Source of the DNA: Oscillospiraceae bacterium
Lineage (GTDB): Bacteria; Bacillota; Clostridia; Oscillospirales; Ruminococcaceae
Reading direction: 5' to 3'
Assembly (NCBI GenBank): GCA_021201235.1
Contig: JAJQFI010000008.1
Location: 62,001-126,000 of the forward strand
DNA length: 64,000 nt
Part shown: in pieces, positions 55,864 to 63,973 of the stretch
How positions within the stretch are numbered: position 1 is the first letter of the stretch
Layout: each line of letters starts with the position of its first letter
Position numbers and translations under genes: made by a program
The notes under the pieces: model-generated
Told to the model about the DNA's origin: nothing
Database searches by the model: none
What the model saw: the letters and a program-made list of their open reading frames with translations, nothing else

Positions 55864-56259
55864 TCAGAACTCGTAAGGCGGGTTGCCGGAGAAGTCAGCG
55901 ATAACGCCGTGAGGAGCTTCGAGATAGAATACCTCAAAAATCGGGTTGTCGGCGGTCTGATACTGACCCTTTACGATGGGGTTCTTGATGCACATTTCCT
56001 TGGCAGCCATGTTGTTCTCGAAAACAGCCTTGCCATGAAGTCTGATCCAAGCATAAGCGGGGCTGGAAACGGAAATTTCAACCTCGGGATTAGCAAGCAT
56101 ATCCTTGTAGACATCCTTGGTGTTGTTGGTGCAAAACCAGAGCTTGCCCTCAAGCTCGCCTGCAAACATGAACGGGCGGCACTTAGCCTTTCCGTCGCGA
56201 CCGACTGTTGCCAGATACTGAATAGGGTTCTCGTTCAAGAATTCGATTACTTTCTCCAT
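55864..56259 (-). CDS. Pyridoxamine-5'-phosphate-oxidase family protein
   Basis: 131 aa, split-barrel flavin-binding fold: YLATVGRDGKAKCRPFMF (residues 15-32), LWFCTNNTKDVYKDMLANP and SSPAYAWIRLHGKAVF. A small FMN- or F420-type binding protein of unknown substrate. GGAGGT before ATG at 56259. Its promoter carries two Rrf2-type operators, so it is probably controlled by the adjacent regulator. Confidence 0.88.
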   Translation of the reverse strand: MEKVIEFLNENPIQYLATVGRDGKAKCRPFMFAGELEGKLWFCTNNTKDVYKDMLANPEVEISVSSPAYAWIRLHGKAVFENNMAAKEMCIKNPIVKGQYQTADNPIFEVFYLEAPHGVIADFSGNPPYEF

Positions 56260-56288
56260 TTTAGATTACCTCCGAAAAATTAAATATT

Positions 56289-56353
56289 GTTGTAACCTTT
56301 TCGATTACAACATGAGTATAACACATCGTAGTTGTAATGTCAAGAGTTACAAC
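56289..56353 (-). promoter_or_regulatory. Promoter with two GTTGTAA-N9-TTACAAC operators
   Basis: Minus strand TTGACA (56338-56343), 17-base spacer, TATACT (56315-56320). Two identical perfect palindromes, GTTGTAA-N9-TTACAAC, lie at 56289-56311 (over the start site) and 56331-56353 (the -35 occupies the first six bases of its N9). Same geometry as the rrf2 promoter. Confidence 0.88.
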
Positions 56354-56393
56354 TAAAATTTTTGAAGTAGTATAAAATCGACTATGTCATTAA

Positions 56394-56424
56394 AAGAAAA
56401 GTCCGAAGCTTCAGCTTTCGGACT
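56394..56424 (-). terminator. Terminator overlapping the 3' end of the rrf2 gene
   Basis: AGTCCGAAGC and GCTTTCGGACT form a stem with one bulge; on the minus strand TTTTCTTTT follows. The stem includes the last coding bases of the regulator gene, separating it from the PPOX transcript. Confidence 0.8.
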
Positions 56425-56857
56425 CTTTTTCTATGCAAATTTTGGTGTCATTTACGACATCGGCGACGGTTATCTCACGCATTTTGTCCTCCATCGCCTG
56501 CTGAATCGTCATCAGCTTGTCGTCAAGGGCGGCGTGGATATTCCTGCCGACGGGACAAGCCTGACTCGGGTTTTCGTGGAAATGGAAGAGCTCGCCGCTC
56601 TCGACGCACTCAACAGCGTTGTAGACGTCAAGGAAGGTGATTTCGTCAAGAGGCTTCGCCGTCGACGCTCCCCCGCTCCCCCGAGCCACGGTGATGAGCC
56701 CTGCGGCTTTGAGCTGTTGTAAGATACGGCGGATTATGACCGGATTGACATTGATGCTCCCCGCCAGAAACTCGCTCGTGATTTTGTATTGGTCCTTGAA
56801 CGTCTCGATACAGGTGAGGATGTGAATGGCTATTGTAAATCTGCTTGAAATCTGCAT
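56411..56857 (-). CDS. Rrf2 family transcriptional regulator
   Basis: 148 aa. Winged helix: FTIAIHILTCIE, SEFLAGSINVNPVIIRRILQQLKAAGLI (recognition helix) and the wing ARGSGGASTAKP. Cys residues at about 17, 85, 102 and 142 are not in the CX5CX7C cluster pattern of NsrR or the IscR pattern, so this is closer to YwnA-type members. Its own promoter and that of the downstream PPOX gene carry TGTAA-N9-TTACA sites, implying autoregulation and control of the PPOX gene. ATG at 56857 has AAGGAG upstream. Confidence 0.92.
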   Translation of the reverse strand: MQISSRFTIAIHILTCIETFKDQYKITSEFLAGSINVNPVIIRRILQQLKAAGLITVARGSGGASTAKPLDEITFLDVYNAVECVESGELFHFHENPSQACPVGRNIHAALDDKLMTIQQAMEDKMREITVADVVNDTKICIEKESES

Positions 56858-56890
56858 TCTGGATTTGCGCTCCTTAATGGTTATGGGAAT

Positions 56891-56927
56891 ATTATAGCAC
56901 GAGTCGGGTGTAAATTCAAGGGTTACA
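56891..56927 (-). promoter_or_regulatory. rrf2 promoter with TGTAA-N9-TTACA operator on the -35
   Basis: Minus strand TTGAAT (56914-56919), 17-base spacer, TATAAT (56891-56896). TGTAA (56909-56913) and TTACA (56923-56927) flank a nine-base spacer whose first six bases are the -35 hexamer. Confidence 0.82.
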
Positions 56928-56972
56928 ATCAAGTCAAGCCTTTTCTTTACCCAAATTTTCCTTATCACCCTA

Positions 56973-57001
56973 TTGCAAATAAAATCTCAATGTAGTACAA
57001 T
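56973..57001 (+). promoter_or_regulatory. Promoter of the MATE transporter gene
   Basis: TTGCAA (56973-56978), 17-base spacer, TACAAT (56996-57001), about 55 bases before the start codon. Confidence 0.65.
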
Positions 57002-57055
57002 ATCTCTGCTCACAACTCTGTTTTTAAAATATGGGTGGGCAGAAGGACAGTTTTT

Positions 57056-58387
57056 ATGGCTATACAGCTTTCGGATAGATTCAATTTCAGGCGACTTCTT
57101 CGGTTCACTTTGCCGTCTATCATAATGATGATTTTCACGTCTATTTACGGCGTGGTGGACGGGTTCTTCGTCTCGAACTTTGCGGGGAAGACGCCGTTCA
57201 CGGCAATCAATCTCATCATGCCGTTCTTAATGGTATTGGGAGCGCTCGGGTTCATGATGGGCACCGGCGGCAGTGCGATTATTGCGAAGACGATGGGCGA
57301 GGGCGACAAGGCGAAGGCAAACAGCCTCTTTTCCCTCTTCATCTATATATCGGTTCTTGCGGGAATTGTCGTTGCGGCAATCGGAATTGCGGTTCTGCGA
57401 CCGGTTGCGATACTCCTCGGCGCAGAGGGCGAAATCCTCGAGAACTGCGTCATCCACGGAAGAATTATACTCATGGCGCTTCCGGCGTATATGCTTCAAT
57501 ACGAGTTCCAGAGCCTGTTTGTGACGGCTGAGAAGCCGAACCTCGGGCTTATCGTGACCATTGCGGCGGGATGCACAAATATAGTTCTTGATGCCGTAAT
57601 GGTCGGAGCTTTGTCCCTCGGACTTGTGGGAGCCGCAGTAGCAACGGCGATGAGCCAGTGCGTCGGCGGACTGGTGCCGATTATATACTTCGCTCTTCCG
57701 AACAAAAGCCTTTTAAGGCTCGGTAAAACGAAATTTGACGGCAGGTCACTCCTGAAGGCCTGCACCAACGGCTCGTCGGAGCTTATGAGCAATATTGCGA
57801 TGTCGACCGTTTCGATGCTCTATAACTATCAGCTTCTTCAGTATGCCGGAAACGACGGGGTCGCCGCCTATGGCGTTCTTATGTATGTCAACATGATTTT
57901 TATTGCAGTGTTTATCGGCTACTCGGTCGGCTCGGCGCCGATTGTCAGCTATCACTACGGTGCCGGAAACAAAGACGAGCTCAAGGGTCTGCTCCGAAAA
58001 AGCGTTACCATCATTCTGTGCTTCTCGGTTTCGATGCTCGTATGTGCCGAGCTATTGGCAAAACCGCTTTCAATGCTGTTTGTCGGGTATGACGAAGGGC
58101 TTCTTGAGCTCACGCTCGGCGGATTCAGGATATATTCCTTCTCGTTCCTGTTTGCGGGATTCGCGATTTACGGCTCGTCCTTTTTCACGGCTCTCAACAA
58201 CGGCGTGATTTCGGCGATTATTTCATTCTTGAGAACCCTTGTATTTCAGATTGCGGCGGTGCTCACCTTCCCTCTCATCTGGGGCATAGACGGAATCTGG
58301 TTCTCACTCGTCGCCGCAGAGATAATGGCGGTCGCGACGACTTCGGTGTTCATATTCGCGAAGAGGAAGAAATACGGCTATATGTAA
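57056..58387 (+). CDS. MATE family efflux transporter
   Basis: 443 aa with twelve hydrophobic segments in two six-helix halves. Family features: SIIMMIFTSIYGVVDGFFVS in helix 1 and GFMMGTGGSAIIAKTMGEGDKAKA after helix 2, with the matching YSVGSAPIVSYHYGAGNKDELK region in the second half. Exports drugs or metabolites using Na+ or H+. ATG at 57056 follows GAAGGA; the upstream GTG frame extension lacks support. Divergent from rrf2. Confidence 0.93.
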   Translation: MAIQLSDRFNFRRLLRFTLPSIIMMIFTSIYGVVDGFFVSNFAGKTPFTAINLIMPFLMVLGALGFMMGTGGSAIIAKTMGEGDKAKANSLFSLFIYISVLAGIVVAAIGIAVLRPVAILLGAEGEILENCVIHGRIILMALPAYMLQYEFQSLFVTAEKPNLGLIVTIAAGCTNIVLDAVMVGALSLGLVGAAVATAMSQCVGGLVPIIYFALPNKSLLRLGKTKFDGRSLLKACTNGSSELMSNIAMSTVSMLYNYQLLQYAGNDGVAAYGVLMYVNMIFIAVFIGYSVGSAPIVSYHYGAGNKDELKGLLRKSVTIILCFSVSMLVCAELLAKPLSMLFVGYDEGLLELTLGGFRIYSFSFLFAGFAIYGSSFFTALNNGVISAIISFLRTLVFQIAAVLTFPLIWGIDGIWFSLVAAEIMAVATTSVFIFAKRKKYGYM

Positions 58388-58404
58388 TTACAAAGTGATA
58401 ATAA

Positions 58405-58435
58405 AGCGCAGTCGTTTGATGACTGCGCTGTTTTT
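58405..58435. terminator. Bidirectional terminator between MATE and spoVAE genes
   Basis: AGCGCAGTC/GACTGCGCT, a 9-bp perfect stem with a seven-base loop, followed by GTTTTT on one side and TTTATT on the other. Confidence 0.88.
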
Positions 58436-58793
58436 ATGCCGATTTCGGCTTCGGTTTGAAAATAAGTGCCGCCAGAAGAGAAAAGACCATTGCGGCGGTG
58501 ATGCCGCCTGCACAAGCAGTAAGACCGCCTGTGAAGATTCCTAAGAAGCCCTTTTCGTCGACGGCTTCTCTTATTCCCTTGGCGATGGAATTGCCGAAGC
58601 CGGTCAGGGGCACCGTTGCGCCCGCTCCGGCAAAGTCGGCGAGATACTGATACATCCCCACTCCGCTCAGGATTACTCCCACGACAACGTAGAGCGTCAG
58701 GATTCTTGCGGGTGTAAGCTTCGTGAAGTCGATGAGAAGCTGACCGATGGCGCAGATGATTCCGCCGACCAGAAATGCCCATAAATATTGCAT
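58434..58793 (-). CDS. spoVAE: Stage V sporulation protein AE (SpoVAEb)
   Basis: 119 aa with four hydrophobic segments and the conserved LTPARILTLYVVVGVIL and PLTGFGNSIAKG motifs. Part of the SpoVA channel that loads dipicolinic acid into forespores. AGGAGG precedes ATG at 58793. Eleven bases after spoVAD. Confidence 0.93.
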   Translation of the reverse strand: MQYLWAFLVGGIICAIGQLLIDFTKLTPARILTLYVVVGVILSGVGMYQYLADFAGAGATVPLTGFGNSIAKGIREAVDEKGFLGIFTGGLTACAGGITAAMVFSLLAALIFKPKPKSA

Positions 58794-58804
58794 GCTATCA
58801 CCTC

Positions 58805-59824
58805 CTATAGTCCGATTTCGCTTGAAAGCCAGATGAGGTGCGAGATTCCCGGGATAGTCATCCCCTGCTGACTTGAAGTGGTCGAGAGAAGCGCACCCGT
58901 AGCGGCGAAAAGAACATTTTTGAGCTTTCCTCTCCTCAATTCCGGCAGGAAGTGCCCGGCTAAGATGCTTGCCGAGCAACCGCAACCCGAGCCGCCGGCA
59001 TGGACGTCCTGATTCTCGGAGTCAAAAAGCATACAGCCGCAGTCGAAGTGCCTGTCCGAAATTTCGATGCCGTCGCGGTGCAACAGCTCCACCAGAATCC
59101 TTGAGCCCACGCTCCCCAGATCTCCCGTCACGATATGGTCGAATTCGTCGGGGGATTTTTTCGTGTCCGAAAGAAACTGCTTTATCGTCGAGTATGCCGC
59201 CGGCGCCATTGCAGTGCCCATGTTGTTGGCATCCTTGATGCCCTTGTCCTCAATCCTGCCGATGGTGACCGCTCGGACGAACGGCGAAGCGTTGCCTCTT
59301 TCGAGAATTACGGCTCCCGAGGCGGTCGCAGTCCACTGGGAAGTAGGCGTGCGCTGACCGCCGTATTCGAGTGGGAATCTGTACTGCCTTTCCGCAGTGC
59401 AGAAGTGAGATGAAGTCACCGCCGCTACTATGTCTCCGGCACCCGAGTCGACAGCCAAAGCCGACAAGAGAATCCCCTCGGCGATAGTCGAGCATGCGCC
59501 GTATATGCCTAAAAAGGGCACATTGAAGTCGCCGATGCCGAAGCTCGTGCCGATGCACTGATTGAGGAGGTCTCCGCCGAACATGAAGGACAAATCGTCC
59601 GGCTTGAGGTGGCACTTTTCGAGCGCCGTCTGCACGGCGAGCCCCTGCATTGCGCTTTCTGCCTTCTCAAAGCTCTCCTGACCGAAACGGTCGTCCTTGT
59701 CGACATAGTCGAAGCAGTCGCCGAAGGGTCCTTCACCCTCCTTCTTTCCAACGACCGACGCCCAGCTTTTTATTGAAACGGCGTTATCCATCATGATTGT
59801 TGCCCGACCTAAACTTTGCGGCAT
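58805..59824 (-). CDS. spoVAD: Stage V sporulation protein AD
   Basis: 339 aa, thiolase-like fold, the dipicolinate-binding cytosolic-side component of SpoVA. Conserved GDLLNQCIGTSFGIGDFNVPFLGIYGACSTIAEGILL and DFDHIVTGDLGSVG-type segments are present. GGGGAG precedes ATG at 59824. SpoVAC, usually directly upstream, is missing: the next gene is divergent. Confidence 0.95.
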   Translation of the reverse strand: MPQSLGRATIMMDNAVSIKSWASVVGKKEGEGPFGDCFDYVDKDDRFGQESFEKAESAMQGLAVQTALEKCHLKPDDLSFMFGGDLLNQCIGTSFGIGDFNVPFLGIYGACSTIAEGILLSALAVDSGAGDIVAAVTSSHFCTAERQYRFPLEYGGQRTPTSQWTATASGAVILERGNASPFVRAVTIGRIEDKGIKDANNMGTAMAPAAYSTIKQFLSDTKKSPDEFDHIVTGDLGSVGSRILVELLHRDGIEISDRHFDCGCMLFDSENQDVHAGGSGCGCSASILAGHFLPELRRGKLKNVLFAATGALLSTTSSQQGMTIPGISHLIWLSSEIGL

Positions 59825-59854
59825 AAAACCAACTCCCCTATATTTATTTGCTTC

Positions 59855-59883
59855 TATCTTCCCAAGAAAAGTTTAATTTATGC
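59855..59883 (-). promoter_or_regulatory. Possible forespore (SigF/SigG) promoter of spoVAD-spoVAE
   Basis: Minus strand GCATA (59879-59883) and GGGAAGATA (59855-59863) with a 15-base spacer partly match forespore sigma sites. Fit is imperfect; proposed mainly because spoVA operons are forespore-expressed. Confidence 0.35.
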
Positions 59884-59901
59884 GTTTTGAAATATGAAAG
59901 C

Positions 59902-59930
59902 TTGAATTATTGGAGAGACTGTGATATAAT
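59902..59930 (+). promoter_or_regulatory. Promoter of the acidic lipoprotein gene
   Basis: TTGAAT (59902-59907), 17-base spacer, TATAAT (59925-59930), about 52 bases before the start codon. Confidence 0.75.
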
Positions 59931-59982
59931 AAGCTTGGTATTTTGTGTAACCGGATATCTCCTGTGCGAAAGGACGGTTTTT

Positions 59983-60825
59983 ATGAGAAGAACACTTGCA
60001 TTTTTGATGGCATTTTGTATGCTGATTACCATGTGCTCCTGCGGCAACGCCGAGGAAAACAGCACCGACAGCGAAGTCACCACATCCTATAACGGAGTTC
60101 CCGACAATGTTGTGACATCTTCAGCCGAAAGCGTTACCGAAGCCACAACCTCCGCTACAAGTGCAACAAGCGTTGCGAGCTTGGAAGAAGAGCCAGAAGC
60201 TACGACTACGGAAGAAAGCTCTTCAAGCGAAGTTACAACAACTGCCGATGAAGAAGACTCTGTCGACTTAGTCGAAGAAGAAGTCACCTATATTCCCGAC
60301 ACGATTGCGATGGACTATCTGACGCTTCTTAATTCCACCCAAGTCCACGCCAAGCTCACCGAGGCTGTTTCCTACGACGGCGAGACGGTCGTCATGTACG
60401 AACGGGAATACTATATAAACGGCGTCGACAAAGTCTACATCAACAACTCACAGAAGATAGTCATGACGGCTGATACCGTCACGGTTATAGACCTCGACGC
60501 TTATACTTACTATTCGTACGCAAGAACCTCAATGGCTTCGGAGATTGAATTTGGATATAGCAAAGAGTACTATACTCTTGTTTCGATGAGCGAGGAGAGC
60601 GAGGAGAGCGACTGTGTTATTGAAGTGTACAATGTCGTATCACATGGAAGCACTATTACGTCCACATGGACGTTCTACACGGACGGCACTTTCGACGTTG
60701 TCGACGAGAACCCCGACTCCGGCTCGTTCACAAAGTATTACTTTGATGTTGCCGAGAGCGATGTGAGCGGGATGGATATGAGCATACCTGAGGGTTTGAC
60801 GGAGACGGAAGCAAGTGAGTTTTAA
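59983..60825 (+). CDS. Lipoprotein with Ser/Thr/Glu-rich spacer, 280 aa
   Basis: Signal peptide with a Met-Cys-Ser-Cys lipobox (lipidation at about Cys20), then a ~75-residue Ser/Thr/Glu/Ala spacer and a C-terminal domain (about 105-275) rich in Tyr and Val with alternating beta strands. No recognised family; the fold resembles LolA/LppX-type lipoprotein carriers only in general terms. ATG at 59983 follows AAAGGACGG; longer upstream starts are not supported. The stop codon is the start of a dispersed repeat. Confidence 0.75.
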   Translation: MRRTLAFLMAFCMLITMCSCGNAEENSTDSEVTTSYNGVPDNVVTSSAESVTEATTSATSATSVASLEEEPEATTTEESSSSEVTTTADEEDSVDLVEEEVTYIPDTIAMDYLTLLNSTQVHAKLTEAVSYDGETVVMYEREYYINGVDKVYINNSQKIVMTADTVTVIDLDAYTYYSYARTSMASEIEFGYSKEYYTLVSMSEESEESDCVIEVYNVVSHGSTITSTWTFYTDGTFDVVDENPDSGSFTKYYFDVAESDVSGMDMSIPEGLTETEASEF

Positions 60826-60874
60826 ACCCCTCCACCATGCTTCGCATGGTCCCCCTCCCCTTTCAGGGGAGGCT
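60823..60874 (+). repeat. 52-bp dispersed palindromic repeat, copy 2
   Basis: 51 of 52 bases match 36261-36312 (CTTCG for CTGCG in the first loop). It begins on the lipoprotein stop codon and ends 30 bases before the cyclophilin start. Lacks the T-run of the first copy. Confidence 0.9.
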
Positions 60875-60904
60875 AATACAGATTTATCAAAGGAGACGAT
60901 TATA

Positions 60905-61390
60905 ATGGTAGTAATTGAAATGGAAGACGGCGGGAAGATTAAGATTGAGCTTTGCCCTAAGGAGGCGCCCCTGACGGTTGCCAATTTCGAGAAGCTTGTT
61001 AATGAGCATTTTTATGACGGACTTATCTTCCATAGAGTCATCAAAAACTTTATGATTCAGGGCGGCGACCCGACAGGCACCGGCGCAGGCGGCTCGAGCG
61101 AAAATATCCGCGGCGAGTTCAAGCTGAACGGTGTCAACAACACGCTTAAGCACACAAGAGGAACCATCTCGATGGCGAGGGCTCAGGATCCGAACTCGGC
61201 TTCGTCGCAGTTCTTCATCGTCCACAAGGATTCACTCTACCTTGACGGCTCCTATGCCGCTTTCGGCACGGTTGTCGAGGGAATGGACGTTGTCGACAGG
61301 ATTGCTTCGGTCAAGACCGACATAAACGACCGCCCCACCGTTCCCCAGAGAATCAAGACTATAAGAATTGTGAACTATTTCGATCAATGA
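60905..61390 (+). CDS. Cyclophilin-type peptidyl-prolyl cis-trans isomerase
   Basis: 161 aa. FHRVIKNFMIQGGDPTGTGAGG (split here as FHRVIKNFMIQGG and DPTGTGAGG, residues 40-62) with the catalytic Arg, and SMARAQDPNSASSQFFI near residue 99. Cytoplasmic, no signal peptide. ATG at 60905 has AAAGGAG ten bases upstream; the longer frame only reads through the repeat. Confidence 0.95.
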   Translation: MVVIEMEDGGKIKIELCPKEAPLTVANFEKLVNEHFYDGLIFHRVIKNFMIQGGDPTGTGAGGSSENIRGEFKLNGVNNTLKHTRGTISMARAQDPNSASSQFFIVHKDSLYLDGSYAAFGTVVEGMDVVDRIASVKTDINDRPTVPQRIKTIRIVNYFDQ

Positions 61391-61416
61391 TTTTTGCAAG
61401 GAGACCATGAAGTCAG

Positions 61417-63267
61417 ATGCGCGTTACCATAGAGGATAACCCCCGGCTTGAATACCTCCGGGAGAAGACCCGAGGGCTTACCACTTCGCCCGGATGCTAT
61501 ATCATGAAGAACCATGCCGGCACCATCATATACATCGGCAAGGCGAAAAACCTTCGTAACCGCGTCTCTACCTATTTCCACGACAACGACCATCTGCCGA
61601 AGGTTGCGAAAATGGTCTCGAATGTCTGGGATTACGACTTCGTCTGCACCTCCTCCGACTATGAGGCTCTTGTCCTCGAGGCGTCGCTGATAAAACAGCA
61701 CAAGCCGAAATATAATATCCTTCTGAAGGACGACAAGGGCTATTCCTACATCAAGATTTCGGACGAGGATTACCCGAGGATTACCCGCGAGATGCAGAAA
61801 AAGGGTCCGGGCACATTTATCGGTCCCTACACAAGCGGATTCACCTCGAGCCAGGCTGTCGAAGAGGTCAACCGGGTTTTCATGCTCCCAACCTGCAAAA
61901 AAGTCTTTCCGAGGGACTTCGGCAAAGAGCGCCCCTGCCTCAACTTCCAGATTAAGCGGTGCATCGGGCTTTGCAGAGGGTGCTTTTCGAAAGAGGACTA
62001 CGCCGAGATTATCAATCAGGCGGTGGACTATATAAAGAGCGGAAGCAAGCAGTCGGTCGAAGAGCTGACAGACGAGATGAACCGGCTTTCGGAGAACCTT
62101 GAGTTCGAGAAGGCTGCGGTCATCCGAGACCGCATCGCCGCTATCAATCGTTCTGCCGACACGCAGAAGATTTTCGAGGAGAACATGCCCGACACGGACA
62201 TCTTCGCCCTCGCAAAGAACGGCGGCATCACCTGCATTTCTGTGCTCAACTATCGCATGGGGCGGCTCTATGACAAGCAGGATTTCATCCTGGGCGAGAC
62301 CACAGATGATATCTCCACCCGTGAAGAGTTTCTGATTCAGTATTACGACCGAGCCGTGAAGATTCCCCGCGAGATTTATATCGACGAGGAGTTAAGAGAG
62401 ACCGACAACATAAGGCGATTTCTCGCCGAGAAGTCGGGGCACGCAGTCAGCATTGCGAACCCGAAGCGCGGCGAGATGAAGGGACTCCTCGACCTTGCCG
62501 AAAAGAATGCCGTCGAACAGCTTTCCGTGAGAATCGGAAGAACCGGCAAAGAAGTTGCTGTGCTCGAAGAATTGGGCGAGCTCTTGGGGCTCACGAAAAC
62601 GCCGAACTATATCGAATGCTACGACATCTCGAACTTAGGCTCGACCGACATGGTTGCCGGAATGGTCGTCATGGACAAGTGCCGGTTCGCGAAGAAATAT
62701 TACAAGAAATTCAACATAAAGACCGTCGTGGAGCAGAACGACTACGCCAGCATGCGCGAGGTTATCTCCCGAAGGCTTGAGAACTATCTCGACCCGGAGT
62801 GCAGAGATGAGGGCTTCAAGAGGCTTCCCGACGTCATATTCCTTGACGGCGGAAAGGGGCACGTTTCGGCGGTTCTGCCTCTACTTGAAGAGTATCATGT
62901 CGACATCCCACTCTTCGGACTCGTCAAGGACAACAAGCACCACACCCGTGCCGTCGTCACCGCCGACGGGAGCGAAATCCAGATTTCAAAATCACGCTCT
63001 GTATTCGCACTCCTGACGAAGCTTCAGGACGAGGTGCACAGATATACAATCACATTCCAGAAGCAGAAGCGCTCGACCCACACCCACGAAACCGAGCTCA
63101 CGAAAATTTACGGCATCGGCGAGAAGAAAGCGCAGGCATTACTTAACGAATTCAAAACCAAGCAACAGCTCAAGTCGGCGACAATCGAAGACATCGCCGC
63201 AGTAATGAAAATCAGCCCCGAAAAGGCGCAGGAAGTCAAGGAGAAGTTTATCGACCAGTTACAATAA
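61417..63267 (+). CDS. uvrC: Excinuclease ABC subunit C
   Basis: 616 aa. GIY-YIG nuclease domain at the N-terminus (SPGCYIM, IYIGKAKNLRNRV), UVR domain binding UvrB (about 205-235, NRLSENLEFEKAAVIRDRI), RNase H-like second nuclease domain (ECYDISN, FLDGGKGHV) and C-terminal helix-hairpin-helix (IYGIGEKKAQALL). Makes both cuts in nucleotide excision repair. Confidence 0.98.
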   Translation: MRVTIEDNPRLEYLREKTRGLTTSPGCYIMKNHAGTIIYIGKAKNLRNRVSTYFHDNDHLPKVAKMVSNVWDYDFVCTSSDYEALVLEASLIKQHKPKYNILLKDDKGYSYIKISDEDYPRITREMQKKGPGTFIGPYTSGFTSSQAVEEVNRVFMLPTCKKVFPRDFGKERPCLNFQIKRCIGLCRGCFSKEDYAEIINQAVDYIKSGSKQSVEELTDEMNRLSENLEFEKAAVIRDRIAAINRSADTQKIFEENMPDTDIFALAKNGGITCISVLNYRMGRLYDKQDFILGETTDDISTREEFLIQYYDRAVKIPREIYIDEELRETDNIRRFLAEKSGHAVSIANPKRGEMKGLLDLAEKNAVEQLSVRIGRTGKEVAVLEELGELLGLTKTPNYIECYDISNLGSTDMVAGMVVMDKCRFAKKYYKKFNIKTVVEQNDYASMREVISRRLENYLDPECRDEGFKRLPDVIFLDGGKGHVSAVLPLLEEYHVDIPLFGLVKDNKHHTRAVVTADGSEIQISKSRSVFALLTKLQDEVHRYTITFQKQKRSTHTHETELTKIYGIGEKKAQALLNEFKTKQQLKSATIEDIAAVMKISPEKAQEVKEKFIDQLQ

Positions 63268-63292
63268 AGTTATACTACAGAAAGGATTCAAA

Positions 63293-63973
63293 ATGCAAAA
63301 AAAGATACCCGAATACTCAGGCGTTTTAAGAAGTCATACACTCAGCGTGCCGGATGCAATTTACCAGAGTTTGGGAATAGTGATATTCGGCAAGCGAATC
63401 AAGTCGCTTGTCTTCTCGACGGACGTTGCAATCATCAACAATATCAATGCGGACGCCGTCCTCGCGGTTTATCCGTTCACCCCACAGCCGGTTATCTCTC
63501 AGGCGATAATAGAAGTCTCTAACGTTCCGGTGTTTGTCGGCGTCGGAGGCGGAGTTACCGGCGGCGAGCGCTCCGTTCGGCTTGCCGAGACCGCCGAGAA
63601 TCAGGGAGCCTTTGCGGTCGTAGTGAATGCACCGATTGACCCGCAGATTATCACTCAGATTAAGACGAAGATAGATATTCCCGTCGTCGCGACCATCGTC
63701 TCCGAAAAGCAGGACATCGACCGGCGTATTCAGGCGGGTGCCGATATCCTCAATGTTGCGGCATCGACGAAGACCCCGGAACTTGTTAGAATGATTCGGG
63801 AGAAATACCCCGACTTCCCGATTATCGCAACCGGTGGTCCGACGGATGAATCAATCTCCAAAACCATCGCGGCGGGAGCGAACGCAATCACCTATACTCC
63901 TCCGTCGAGCGGCGAGGTCTTTGCGGAATCCATGAGGAAATACCGCGAAAGATATAACACAGGAAACCAATAA
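63293..63973 (+). CDS. TIM-barrel protein of unknown function (hydrolase-like)
   Basis: 226 aa. Alternating beta/alpha units with glycine-rich phosphate-site-like loops: VFVGVGGGVTGG (near residue 82) and IIATGGPTDESI (near residue 179). The pattern fits a phosphate-binding TIM barrel. Highly conserved homologues are often labelled only hydrolase. AGAAAGG precedes ATG at 63293. Another ribosome site (AGAAAGGCGG) lies near 63981, so a further gene starts beyond the window. Confidence 0.8.
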   Translation: MQKKIPEYSGVLRSHTLSVPDAIYQSLGIVIFGKRIKSLVFSTDVAIINNINADAVLAVYPFTPQPVISQAIIEVSNVPVFVGVGGGVTGGERSVRLAETAENQGAFAVVVNAPIDPQIITQIKTKIDIPVVATIVSEKQDIDRRIQAGADILNVAASTKTPELVRMIREKYPDFPIIATGGPTDESISKTIAAGANAITYTPPSSGEVFAESMRKYRERYNTGNQ

